Shown here piece by piece: positions 50,482 through 59,211 of a stretch of DNA of 64,000 nt (position 1 is the stretch's first letter; each line of letters opens with the position of its first letter). The stretch spans positions 1 through 64,000 of the forward strand of contig CALRKY020000009.1 of the NCBI GenBank assembly GCA_943368345.1. Direction: 5' to 3'. Position numbers and translations under genes: made by a program. The notes under the pieces are model-generated. The model searched no databases. It was not told the origin of the DNA and saw only the letters and a program-made list of their open reading frames with translations. The DNA is from JADCGM01 sp943368345. Lineage in GTDB: Bacteria > Pseudomonadota > Alphaproteobacteria > Sphingomonadales > Sphingomonadaceae.

Positions 50482-51726
50482 ATGACCGATCATAGCGTCA
50501 TCGAGCAGGTTGCACAGCAGTGTATTCGTGACGTTGACGCCGCGACCCGGACGCGGGCGCGCCTGCATCTGCTGGATTGGTTGGCCTGCGTGGCCGGTGC
50601 CCGACAATCGGCGGTCGCAGCAATCGTTCGACAGGCTGAACCGGACATCCATCTCCGCGCCGCCTTCCTCGGCAATATCCTCGAAATGGATGACATCGAA
50701 CGCTGCGCCCTGCTCCACCCCGGGCCGGTCATCTGGCCTGCCGCGCTTGCCGCCACGGCCGAAACACGCGGGTCTTTTGCCGCGATGCTGGACGGGGCCG
50801 TGCGCGGTTATGAGGCGATGGTCGCAGTTGGTGCGACCTTTGATGCACGTCACTATGGCCATTATCACAACACCGCCACCGCCGGTGGTTTTGGTGCCGC
50901 CGCTGCTGCTGCGTCGATCTTCGGCAATAACCAACGCGCTCTGGTCCAGGCGCTCGGGACAGCTGGATCGGTCGCGGGGGGCCTGTGGCACATGCGCCAC
51001 GACGATGTGATGACCAAGCAATTCCACGTCGCCCATGCTGCGCAGACTGGCCTGCGCGCAGCCCGGCTGGCGCGGCAAGGCTTCACCGGTCCCCGCGCCG
51101 TGCTGGAGGGCCCACAGGGCCTTTATGCCGCGACCATGGACAGCCCGAAGCCGCTGACCCTCCCCGAAGGCTGGGCCATGTCCCAGGTCAGCTTCAAGCC
51201 GTGGGCCGCCTGCCGACATGCCCACCCGGTCATCGATTGTGCGCTGGAGCTTCACCAGACCGGACGCCTGTCCGGGCCAGTGCGGGTTGAAACCTACCGC
51301 GATGCCATTCTGTTTTGCGATCGGCCCGATCCCAAAACTGAAACGGAGGCCAAGTTCTCGCTCCAGCACGCGGTGGCAGTCATCGCCGATGGACGACAAG
51401 CCGAACCGTCGGACTTCACGCCCGCAGCGATTGCCGCACTCGCACCGTTGCGGGCGCTGGTCAGCGTCGGCGAAGCCTCCGACATCACCGCCCGCTATCC
51501 GGCCCATTTCGGCGCGCGGGTGCAATGTGGTGGGGCCAGCGTCGAGCGGGTTGATACCTTGGGTGATCCGGAACGACCGATCAATCAGGATGGTCTCATC
51601 AGCAAAGCGCGAACACTGGTTGAGTGGGGCGGACTGCCCGCGACCGAGGCTGACCGGATGATCCACCTCGCGCTCCAAGCCTATGATCCCGCCGGGATCA
51701 GCCAAATGTTGCGGGACTGGCTATGA
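50482..51726 (+). CDS. MmgE/PrpD family protein
   Basis: A 414-aa MmgE/PrpD-family protein, a fold that includes 2-methylcitrate dehydratase and cis-aconitate decarboxylase. Typical blocks: RARLHLLDWLACVAGA, FLGNILEMDDIERCALLHPG, FGAAAAAASIFG, TKQFHVAHAAQTGLRAARLA, SFKPWAACRHAHPVIDCAL and AKFSLQHAVAV. It is usually found in dicarboxylate metabolism. The ATG at 50482 is preferred over a GTG three codons up. It starts a nine-gene coupled operon running to 59204. Confidence 0.85.
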   Translation: MTDHSVIEQVAQQCIRDVDAATRTRARLHLLDWLACVAGARQSAVAAIVRQAEPDIHLRAAFLGNILEMDDIERCALLHPGPVIWPAALAATAETRGSFAAMLDGAVRGYEAMVAVGATFDARHYGHYHNTATAGGFGAAAAAASIFGNNQRALVQALGTAGSVAGGLWHMRHDDVMTKQFHVAHAAQTGLRAARLARQGFTGPRAVLEGPQGLYAATMDSPKPLTLPEGWAMSQVSFKPWAACRHAHPVIDCALELHQTGRLSGPVRVETYRDAILFCDRPDPKTETEAKFSLQHAVAVIADGRQAEPSDFTPAAIAALAPLRALVSVGEASDITARYPAHFGARVQCGGASVERVDTLGDPERPINQDGLISKARTLVEWGGLPATEADRMIHLALQAYDPAGISQMLRDWL

Positions 51727-53018
51727 CCGCGACCGCTGCGCTCCTCGATTTTGCATCGGCCAATCACGTTTTGCCGCCTGCTGCCCGCGCCGATGCGCTG
51801 CGTCTGCTTGGTGATACGCTGGCGGTCGGGGCGGCAGGGTCGACCGCCCCCGGGGCTGCTGGCGTGCTGGGTTCGGCGCGTATGGCCGGGACTGGTGGGG
51901 ATGCGCGCCTACTCGGACGGGCCGACCGGCTTCCCGCTCCCGCTGCGGCCTATGTCAACGGCTTCCACATCCACTGCCTGGAATGGGATGCGGTCCATGA
52001 ACCGGCAGTGGTTCATGCGCTATCGGTGGTCACCGCCGCCCTCCACGCCGCCATAGACTGGCGCGGTGGTTGCGACCCGGACGACGCGCTCGTCGCCCTC
52101 GCTGTCGGCGTCGACATCGCCAGCGGCCTCGGCATCGCCGCTGACTCGGCCCTGCGCTTCTTTCGCCCCGCCACCGCCGGTCTTATTGGGGCGGCGCTCG
52201 CGGTGGCCCGGATTGAAGGCTTGCCGCGCTGTCAGTTCGACGATGTTCTCGGCCTCGCCTACTCACACTGCGCTGGAACCATGCAAGCGCATGTCGAAGG
52301 CTCCATCGCGCTGCCGCTGCAGATTGCCAACGCGGCGCGGGCAGCGGTGCAGGTCGTCGATCTGGTCCGCCACGGCCTGACCGGCCCGCACAATGTCATG
52401 GAGGGTCCGTTCGGCTATTTCGCGTTGATCGATACCGGAGATTTCAGCCGCTACACCAAGGATCTGGGCAGCATATGGCGGATCAGCGAGATCAGCACCA
52501 AGCCCTACCCGTCCGGTCGCGCCAGCCACGGTGTTCTCGGCGCGCTTGCCGACCTCGGCATTGATGCCAAGCAGATCGAGCGCCTCGACGTCGCCGCACC
52601 GCCGCTCATCCACCGTCTCGTCGGTCGGCCATTTGGCTCCGACATGACGCCCGCCTACGCGCGCCTGTGCCTGCCGCTGCTGTCAGCGCTGATGCTCACG
52701 GATGGACGCATCGATCCGCGCCGCTTCACACCCGCCACCTTCACCGATCCGACCATAGCTGCCCTGGCGGCCAAGCTGTACCTCACTGTCGATGACAATC
52801 CCGATCCCAATGCGCTTGGCCCGCAGCAGCTGACCGCCGCCCTGACCACTGGGCAGATGATCCACCATCATATCCCGCACACGCGCGGCAGCCCGGATGC
52901 CCCGATGAGCGCCGCCCAGGCCACCGACAAGCGCGACCTCGCGCGCCTGCTCGCCGCCGACCTGGCCGATGCACGCCTGTTTGATGACCCCCTTGCCTAT
53001 TTCACGGAGCCACAATGA
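51723..53018 (+). CDS. MmgE/PrpD family protein
   Basis: Second MmgE/PrpD-family protein (431 aa), adjacent and overlapping (ATGA) but divergent in sequence from the first. Blocks: RADALRLLGDTLAVGAAG, GFHIHCLEWDAVHEPAVVHALS, AYSHCAGTMQAHVEGS, EISTKPYPSGRASHGVLGAL. The pair may form a heteromer or act on two stereoisomers. The Asp-His-like pair in WDAVHEP is reminiscent of the family active site. Confidence 0.83.
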   Translation: MTATAALLDFASANHVLPPAARADALRLLGDTLAVGAAGSTAPGAAGVLGSARMAGTGGDARLLGRADRLPAPAAAYVNGFHIHCLEWDAVHEPAVVHALSVVTAALHAAIDWRGGCDPDDALVALAVGVDIASGLGIAADSALRFFRPATAGLIGAALAVARIEGLPRCQFDDVLGLAYSHCAGTMQAHVEGSIALPLQIANAARAAVQVVDLVRHGLTGPHNVMEGPFGYFALIDTGDFSRYTKDLGSIWRISEISTKPYPSGRASHGVLGALADLGIDAKQIERLDVAAPPLIHRLVGRPFGSDMTPAYARLCLPLLSALMLTDGRIDPRRFTPATFTDPTIAALAAKLYLTVDDNPDPNALGPQQLTAALTTGQMIHHHIPHTRGSPDAPMSAAQATDKRDLARLLAADLADARLFDDPLAYFTEPQ

Positions 53019-54388
53019 GTTTCCCGACCTATTTCGAAAGCTTCGATGCGCAGCAGATGCTGGCGGACTATCCGGTCGGGGCGAATTTCACGGCGCGCTA
53101 TGTCGGCATGAGCCGGGACGAACTGCACGCCCTGCAGGACGTGCGTTTCCGCAAATTGATGCAGCGCGGCTGGCAAGTCCCCTTCTACCAGCGTCTCTGG
53201 GGAGCGAAGGGCATCCAGCGCGGCGACATCCATGGCCTCGCCGACATCACCAAGCTGCCGGTCTACGACAAGAGCGACCTGATGGCGTCCATCGCCGCCT
53301 ATCCGCCCTATGGCGATTTTGGCGGCGTCGGCGGTGCAGACCGTCCGCCAGTCATCTTCCATACCACCAGCGGCACCACGGGCCGACCGCAGGCCTTGCT
53401 GTTTGGACCAAAGGGTCGGGAGATCACCAACCTGCTGGTCGGCCGCATGTACCGTTGGATGGGCTTGCAGCCCAGCGATGTTGTCCAGTCAGTTTATGGC
53501 CACGGCATGATCAACGGCGGCCATTATATCCGCGAATCCGTCACCCATTTCACCAATTCCATATTCCTGTCAGCCGGAACCGGGATCGAGACCCGCTCGC
53601 TCAATCAGGTCAATCTGATGGCCGACTTCGGGGTGACTGTGATGGTCGGCTTCGTCGACTATATCCGCAAACTGGCCGAGGTGGCGGAGGCCGAAAAACT
53701 GTTCGACCGGATCAAGCTCAAGATGATCATCGGCCATCTCGGCACCGAAGACCGGGCGGCGACCGAGGCGGCTTGGCACGGCGCCAAGGCCTATGACTGG
53801 TACGGCGTCGGCGACACCGGCTCCATTGCCGGCGAGGGTCCCGACCGCGACGGCCTCTATGTCTGGGAGGATGCCCAGTATCTTGAATTGCTCGACATCG
53901 AATCCGGGGCACCGGTTGCGCGGGGGGAGACCGGTGACATGGTCGTCACCTGCCTGTTCAAGGACGACATCGCACCGTGCATCCGGTTCAACACGCATGA
54001 CATCAGCCACGAACTGACCGGCACCAACGCCACCGGCATGGCCTTCAAGCGCATCGCCGGTTTCAAAGGGCGCAGCGACAACATGGTCAAACTGCGCGGT
54101 ATCAACCTGTTCCCACATGCCATCGCCGCCCTTATCGAAAACCGGGCGGACCTCACCGGTGAATATGTCTGCGTCCTGACCCGCGATGGCGCGACCCAGC
54201 GCGACGACATGACGGTCACGCTGGAAAGTCGCGGAGGCACTGATACCGCACAGCTGTCGGCGCTGCTGCGGCAGGGACTCGGCGTCGATGTCGCGGTTCA
54301 ACTGGTCGGGCCGGGGGAGACGGCAGCGCAGACCCAGATCGAGGTTCGGCAGAAGCCAACCCGCCTGATCGACGAGAGGGGCTTATGA
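53015..54388 (+). CDS. PaaK-like acyl-CoA ligase (AMP-forming)
   Basis: Adenylate-forming ligase similar to phenylacetate-CoA ligase (457 aa). The phosphate loop is FHTTSGTTGRPQALLFG, the adenosine motif YGVGDTGSIAGEGPDRDGLYV, the hinge region FKGRSDNMVKLRGINLFP, and the N-terminal FYQRLWGAKGI is typical. It activates an aromatic or cyclic carboxylate by ATP. Overlaps both neighbours by ATGA, inside the operon led by the MmgE/PrpD pair. Confidence 0.9.
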   Translation: MSFPTYFESFDAQQMLADYPVGANFTARYVGMSRDELHALQDVRFRKLMQRGWQVPFYQRLWGAKGIQRGDIHGLADITKLPVYDKSDLMASIAAYPPYGDFGGVGGADRPPVIFHTTSGTTGRPQALLFGPKGREITNLLVGRMYRWMGLQPSDVVQSVYGHGMINGGHYIRESVTHFTNSIFLSAGTGIETRSLNQVNLMADFGVTVMVGFVDYIRKLAEVAEAEKLFDRIKLKMIIGHLGTEDRAATEAAWHGAKAYDWYGVGDTGSIAGEGPDRDGLYVWEDAQYLELLDIESGAPVARGETGDMVVTCLFKDDIAPCIRFNTHDISHELTGTNATGMAFKRIAGFKGRSDNMVKLRGINLFPHAIAALIENRADLTGEYVCVLTRDGATQRDDMTVTLESRGGTDTAQLSALLRQGLGVDVAVQLVGPGETAAQTQIEVRQKPTRLIDERGL

Positions 54389-55572
54389 TCGATTTCGCCG
54401 CCCTGCGCGCTGCCAATGCGCCGCTCAATGCCTTTGTCGATTTTGACGAAGCCGCACTGCAACCGGACAGCGGCCCCCTCGCTGGACTGACCATTGGCGT
54501 AAAATCGAACATCATGGTCAAGGGCCTACCCTGGACCGGCGGCATGGGTGTGTACCGCAACCGCATCGCCGACCGCGATGCCCGGGTCGTGCAGATGCTG
54601 CGCACCAACGGGGCGGCGATCATCGGCAGCCTCAACATGCACGAAGCAGCCCTTGGCGCGACCACCAACAATGCCTTTTTTGGGCGGACCCATAATCCGC
54701 ACCGCATCGGCCATACCCCCGGCGGCTCGTCAGGGGGCAGCGGGGCAGCGGTCGCAGCCGGGCTGTGTGACATTGCGCTCGGCACCGACACGTTGGGGTC
54801 GGTTCGGATACCGGCGGCCTATTGCGGTGTTTATGGGCTGAAACCTACGGCTGGCGCGGTCAGCAGCGACGGCCTGGCGTTTCTCGATCCGGTGCTCGAC
54901 ACGATTGGGCCGCTGGCGACGTCGCTCGACCATATCGAGGCGGCGTGGCGCGCGATGGTCGGTTGGGCCGGGGAAGATGGTCCCTTCCGCCATATGATGC
55001 TGCTCGATGACCTTGGCGGGGTCGATGTCGAACCGGCAGTGCGTGCCGCCTATGACAAGGCGCGCAGTGCTGTGCCGCTGAACAGCGTCAACGTCTCCCT
55101 GCCGTACAGCCCCGGCGACATTGTCTGGGCTGGTCTCGCCAACGCCGGCCGCTGGTTGATCAACGACCTCGGCGACGCCTACCGCCCCGACAATGCCAAC
55201 TTGTCGAAGGAACTTAAATTTCTGCTCGGCCTCTGCGCCGTCGCGCCAGAGCGTCCCGACATATTGATGCGCATCCGGACCGAACTCACCGCCGCGCTGG
55301 GGACAGCAGGCGTCTTGCTGCTGCCGACTGCACCACAGGCGGCCTTCAGCCACGACCAGCAGGCACCGGCCAATCAGGCCACCTTTACTGGCCTCGCCAA
55401 CATCGCTGGTCTCCCCGCCATCGCCATCCCGGCCGGGTTCAGCGATGACGGCCTGCCGGTCAGCGTTCAGTTGGTCGGCCCGGCGGGCAGCGAGTTGCGC
55501 CTGATCGCGTTGGCGCGCACCATCGACAGCGAGTTGAAGGCCTACCGCCGTCCGGCCAAATTTGGATATTGA
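54385..55572 (+). CDS. Amidase (amidase-signature family)
   Basis: Short amidase-signature enzyme (395 aa). The Ser-cisSer-Lys triad is intact: Lys in TIGVKSNIMVKG, the first Ser in PGGSSGGSGAA, and the nucleophile in LGTDTLGSVRIPAA. Hydrolyses a C-N amide bond to a carboxylate and ammonia. It is a functional contrast to the nitrilase-like protein with altered residues. In this operon it could handle a half-amide. ATGA overlap with the ligase gene. Confidence 0.9.
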   Translation: MIDFAALRAANAPLNAFVDFDEAALQPDSGPLAGLTIGVKSNIMVKGLPWTGGMGVYRNRIADRDARVVQMLRTNGAAIIGSLNMHEAALGATTNNAFFGRTHNPHRIGHTPGGSSGGSGAAVAAGLCDIALGTDTLGSVRIPAAYCGVYGLKPTAGAVSSDGLAFLDPVLDTIGPLATSLDHIEAAWRAMVGWAGEDGPFRHMMLLDDLGGVDVEPAVRAAYDKARSAVPLNSVNVSLPYSPGDIVWAGLANAGRWLINDLGDAYRPDNANLSKELKFLLGLCAVAPERPDILMRIRTELTAALGTAGVLLLPTAPQAAFSHDQQAPANQATFTGLANIAGLPAIAIPAGFSDDGLPVSVQLVGPAGSELRLIALARTIDSELKAYRRPAKFGY

Positions 55573-55590
55573 GGGAAAAGGGAGACCGAT

Positions 55591-55896
55591 ATGCGGATCA
55601 TCGTGTTGTTCAATCTGAAGCCAGGGGTTGATGTTGCTGCCTATGAGGCATGGGCGAAGACCGCCGACATTCCCGGTGTCAACGCGCTAGGGTCAGTCGA
55701 TGCCTTCACGGTGCACCGCGCCACCGGCCTGTTCGGCTCTGATGCGGCGTCGCCCTACCAATATATCGAAGTGATCGACATCAACGGCATGGACGGCTTC
55801 ATCGGCGATATCTCGACCGAAGCATTCCAGGCCGCCGCCGCCCCTTTTCAGGGCTTTGCCGACAATCCGCAATTCATCCTGACCGAAGACCTGTGA
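55591..55896 (+). CDS. RedY/HapK-like small protein
   Basis: A 101-aa ferredoxin-like-fold protein (dimeric alpha-beta barrel style) similar to the RedY/HapK group named from prodiginine clusters: MRIIVLFNLKPGVDVAAYEAW, VDAFTVHRATGLFG, PYQYIEVIDI and FQGFADNPQFILTEDL. AAGGGAGA precedes the ATG. Its function in degradation is unknown; family members may bind or stabilise a reactive intermediate. Confidence 0.78.
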   Translation: MRIIVLFNLKPGVDVAAYEAWAKTADIPGVNALGSVDAFTVHRATGLFGSDAASPYQYIEVIDINGMDGFIGDISTEAFQAAAAPFQGFADNPQFILTEDL

Positions 55897-56690
55897 TGCG
55901 GTTCGCGGGCAAAACCATCGTCGTCACCGGCTCTGGAAAGCAGAAAGGGCTGGGACAGGGCATCCTGCAACGCTTCGCCGATGACGGCGCGAATTGCGTG
56001 GTGTCCGATCTGGTGATCGACGCCGAAGCAGAAGCGGTTGCGGATGAACTGCGCGGGCGGGGTGCGAAGGTCGCCACAATCGCATGCGATGTGTCGAATG
56101 CGGCCCAGTGCCAGGCACTGGTCGCGCAGGCGACGGCGGCATTCGGCGGCGTCGATATTTTCGTCAACAACGCCGGAATCGGCTTCATGATGAAACCGAT
56201 GCTCGACGTGGACCCCGCCGATTGGGCCACCGTTATCGCGGTCAACCTGTCAGGCGCATTTTACTGCACCCAGGCGGCAGGGCGGGCGATGGTCGCAGCA
56301 GGGAAAGGCGGGCGGATCATCAACATCGCGTCGCAGGCCGCCAAGACCGGCTTCCCGCATCTTCCGGCCTATGTCAGTTCCAAGCACGGCATGATCGGCC
56401 TGACCCGCGCCACGGCGCTTGAGTTGGGCGCGCACGGCATCACGGTGAATGCGGTTTGCCCGAACCATGTCACCACCGGCCTCGGCGCGCAGCAGAATGA
56501 ATATTTCTCCAAGTTGCTCGGGTTCAAGGATGTTGCGGCCTATCTTGCCAACATGGCGGCCAAGAACCCGATGGGCCGCCCCGGCTTGCCGTCGGACACC
56601 GCCGCCGCCTGCGCCTGGCTGGCCAGCGACGATGCCTTCTATGTGACCGGCGAGGCAATCAACGTCAGCGGCGGCGAGGAAATGCACTGA
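55896..56690 (+). CDS. Short-chain dehydrogenase/reductase
   Basis: A 264-aa NAD(P)-dependent SDR. The nucleotide loop is VTGSGKQKGLGQGI, the NAG motif VNNAGIGF, the catalytic Ser in NIASQAA and the Tyr-Lys pair in AYVSSKHG. The start overlaps the previous stop (TGATG); a GTG one codon earlier is possible. Oxidises or reduces a hydroxy or keto group of an intermediate in the operon's pathway. Confidence 0.9.
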   Translation: MRFAGKTIVVTGSGKQKGLGQGILQRFADDGANCVVSDLVIDAEAEAVADELRGRGAKVATIACDVSNAAQCQALVAQATAAFGGVDIFVNNAGIGFMMKPMLDVDPADWATVIAVNLSGAFYCTQAAGRAMVAAGKGGRIINIASQAAKTGFPHLPAYVSSKHGMIGLTRATALELGAHGITVNAVCPNHVTTGLGAQQNEYFSKLLGFKDVAAYLANMAAKNPMGRPGLPSDTAAACAWLASDDAFYVTGEAINVSGGEEMH

Positions 56691-57556
56691 TGCACGAAGA
56701 ACGGATCGACTGGCCAAACGGCGCGAAAATGGCCCTGTCGGTGGTGGTCAATGTCGAAGAAGGCAGCGAAATGACCGTCGCCCGAGGGGATCGCGGGATG
56801 GAGCCGGTCGACGAACTCGGCATTCACATCAAATCGCCAATTCGCAATTATGGCAACGAAAGCAATTATCGCTACGGCATCAAGGCCGGGGCCCCGCGCA
56901 TCGTCAAGCTGCTGAAGGCCTTTGACATCACGGCGAGCTGGACGGTGGCCGCCCTCAGTCTGGAAAATCATCCCGAAATCGCCGCTGCGATTGCCGACCT
57001 CGGCCATGAACCGGTCAGCCACGGCTGGCGCTGGGTCCACCAGTTCAAGATGGACGAAACGCAGGAGCGAGAGTTCATCCGCAAGGCCGTGACCTCGATT
57101 GAGAAGACCGTCGGTGTCCGGCCCTATGGCTGGCTGTCGCGCTATTTTCACACCGACAACACCCGCCGCCTGCTGATCGAGGAAGGCTTTGCCTATCATA
57201 TGGACGATTATTCCGGCGACGTGCCGTTCTGGGACCGGGACACGGTGCCGGGGAAACCGATTGCCATCGTCCCGTACCAACTCGATTCCAACGACATGAA
57301 AATGTGGACCGATCCGGCGATGACGGCGGAACAGTGGCTCGGCTATGCCAAGCGCAATTTCGATCAAATTTACCGCGAGGGCATGGAGGGGAATCCCAAA
57401 TTGATGTCGCTCGGCCTGCACCTGCGGATCATCGGCCGACCGGGGCGGATATGGGCGTTGGAGGAGTTTTTCCGCCATGTCCGGGCTCATGCCGATGTCT
57501 GGGTGACGACCCGGCACGCCATTGCCCAGCATCTCGCCGTGGTTGACCCGGCATGA
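56690..57556 (+). CDS. Polysaccharide-deacetylase-fold hydrolase C (PuuE-like)
   Basis: A 288-aa NodB-fold protein closer to PuuE allantoinase than the two at 33510 and 34367: it has the WPNGAKMALSVVVNVEEGSE start, the intact EPVSHGWRWVHQ, and LHLRIIGRPGRIWALEEF at the end. PuuE-type enzymes open a cyclic ureide ring, and cyclic-imide hydrolases belong to the same fold. No signal peptide. Starts on the SDR stop (TGATG). A ring-opening role is plausible. Confidence 0.85.
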   Translation: MHEERIDWPNGAKMALSVVVNVEEGSEMTVARGDRGMEPVDELGIHIKSPIRNYGNESNYRYGIKAGAPRIVKLLKAFDITASWTVAALSLENHPEIAAAIADLGHEPVSHGWRWVHQFKMDETQEREFIRKAVTSIEKTVGVRPYGWLSRYFHTDNTRRLLIEEGFAYHMDDYSGDVPFWDRDTVPGKPIAIVPYQLDSNDMKMWTDPAMTAEQWLGYAKRNFDQIYREGMEGNPKLMSLGLHLRIIGRPGRIWALEEFFRHVRAHADVWVTTRHAIAQHLAVVDPA

Positions 57557-58305
57557 CCTTGCGCCTTGAAAAGCACGGCAACATTGCGCGCCTGCTGATT
57601 GACCGCACGCCCAAGCGCAACGCCTTCAATCAAGCGATGTGGGAGTTGCTGCCCGAGCTGGTGGCAGATGCGATGACCGATGACACGGTGCGCGTGCTCG
57701 TCCTCCAGTCAGCGGAGCCGGGCGTGTTCTGCGCCGGGGCCGATATCGGCGAACTTCTTGCCAACAAAGACAATCCAGCCTGGGGGCGGGCCAATCAGAC
57801 CGCAATCTTCCGGGCGCAATATGAACTGACCCGGGCCGCCAAACCAACCGTCGCTTTTGTCGACGGCGATTGTGTCGGTGGTGGCTGCGGGCTGGCCATT
57901 GCCTGTGACATCCGCCTCGCCACATCTCGCTCGCGCTTTGGTATTACGCCTGCCAATCTCGGGCTGGTCTACCCCCTGCACGACACCAAATTGCTCGTCG
58001 ATCTGGTCGGACCGGGGCAGGCGAAGCGGATGCTCTATTCCGCCCAGTTGCTTTCGGCGGACGAAGCATTGCGCATCTGCCTGATCGAGGAATTGGCTGA
58101 CAGCGCCGATCCGCTTGCCGAGCTCATTGCCGGAAAATCGCTCTATTCAGCCAAAGGCGCCAAACAGTTCATCCGCCGCATTCTCGACGGGCAAACCGAT
58201 GATGATGCCGACACGATGGCAATCTTTGCCGCAAGTTTCACCGGTCCTGATTTCGCCGAAGGCACCAGTGCCTTTGTCGGCAAACGAAAGCCCATGTTCA
58301 AATGA
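57553..58305 (+). CDS. Crotonase-family protein lacking both hydratase glutamates
   Basis: A 250-aa enoyl-CoA hydratase/isomerase-fold protein. The CoA loop VFCAGADIGELL and CVGGGCGLAIACDIRL are visible. The first catalytic Glu of classical hydratases is Gly (G113) and the second position is Pro (FGITPANLGL). It is therefore more likely an isomerase, hydrolase or decarboxylase than a hydratase. ATGA overlap with the preceding gene. Confidence 0.88.
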   Translation: MTLRLEKHGNIARLLIDRTPKRNAFNQAMWELLPELVADAMTDDTVRVLVLQSAEPGVFCAGADIGELLANKDNPAWGRANQTAIFRAQYELTRAAKPTVAFVDGDCVGGGCGLAIACDIRLATSRSRFGITPANLGLVYPLHDTKLLVDLVGPGQAKRMLYSAQLLSADEALRICLIEELADSADPLAELIAGKSLYSAKGAKQFIRRILDGQTDDDADTMAIFAASFTGPDFAEGTSAFVGKRKPMFK

Positions 58306-59204
58306 CAATGATCCTGACCCACGGCGCAATCATGGGCGGTGTCGTTGCCGTCCCTGACCTTGACGCCGCGCTTGCCGACTATCAGGGCGTGCTCGGCTTC
58401 GGGCAGGTCGATCACGGGATAGTGGGGCAAAGTCTCGCCGCCAGCTGGGGCTGCCCGGGCAATGCCGGGTCGCGCATGGCCACGCTGCAACCGGTGAGCG
58501 GATCGCCCTGTTTCATCCGGCTGGTTGAACAACCCATTCCGGACGGATTCGTCCCGACCCGGAGCTTTGGCTGGGCCTCCTATGAAATCACCGTCCAGGA
58601 TGTGTTCGGCTGGCCTGCTCGCATTGCGGCAACCGGTTTCGATATCATTGGTGAGCCGAAGGAAATCCCTGGCTTGCCTTATTTCGTCGCGATGCAGGTT
58701 TATGGACGCGGGCGGGAAATGCTCTATTTCAACGAAGTCCGTGAAAATACGCCGACATCGGACCTGCCCAAGGCCGAGTCGCCGATGGACAATATTTTCA
58801 TCGTCATTCTGGCCGCCAAAGACCGGTTGAAATCGCTGGATTGGTACAAGAGCAGATTGAACCTCGACGAAGGGGATACCTACACCATCGCCTATGGCAT
58901 GATTAACAACGCGTTCGGCCTGCCCGCCGATACCATGTCATCGCTGACCATGGTTCAGGCTGGCCGGATGCCGATTGTCGAGGTTGACGACTATCCCGCA
59001 GCGACCATACACCGCCCGACCGCTCCCGGTTGCCTGCCACCCGGCAACAGTCTGGTGACCCTGGCGGTGCAAAGCCTCGACACGCTGGATGTTGATTGGA
59101 TCAGCCCGCCGACCAAACAGGCGGGCCCGGTCTACGCCGGACGCCGCTCTGGCACGGTCCGGGGACCGTCGGGCGAGTTGCTGGAGTTGATAGAACTCGG
59201 TTGA
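58302..59204 (+). CDS. Two-domain VOC family protein
   Basis: A 300-aa cytosolic protein with two vicinal-oxygen-chelate halves: GGVVAVPDLDAALADYQGVLGF near the start and IFIVILAAKDRLKSLDWYK around residue 160. It ends in RGPSGELLELIEL. Such proteins include glyoxalases, dioxygenases and epimerases. The exact metal ligands are not all obvious. Last gene of the nine-gene operon, 7 nt from the convergent oxidoreductase. Confidence 0.8.
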   Translation: MTMILTHGAIMGGVVAVPDLDAALADYQGVLGFGQVDHGIVGQSLAASWGCPGNAGSRMATLQPVSGSPCFIRLVEQPIPDGFVPTRSFGWASYEITVQDVFGWPARIAATGFDIIGEPKEIPGLPYFVAMQVYGRGREMLYFNEVRENTPTSDLPKAESPMDNIFIVILAAKDRLKSLDWYKSRLNLDEGDTYTIAYGMINNAFGLPADTMSSLTMVQAGRMPIVEVDDYPAATIHRPTAPGCLPPGNSLVTLAVQSLDTLDVDWISPPTKQAGPVYAGRRSGTVRGPSGELLELIELG

Positions 59205-59211
59205 GGCCGGG

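Noticed and set aside
50434..51705. 423-codon minus-strand frame over the MmgE/PrpD gene
   Set aside because: Antisense shadow with no recognisable domain.
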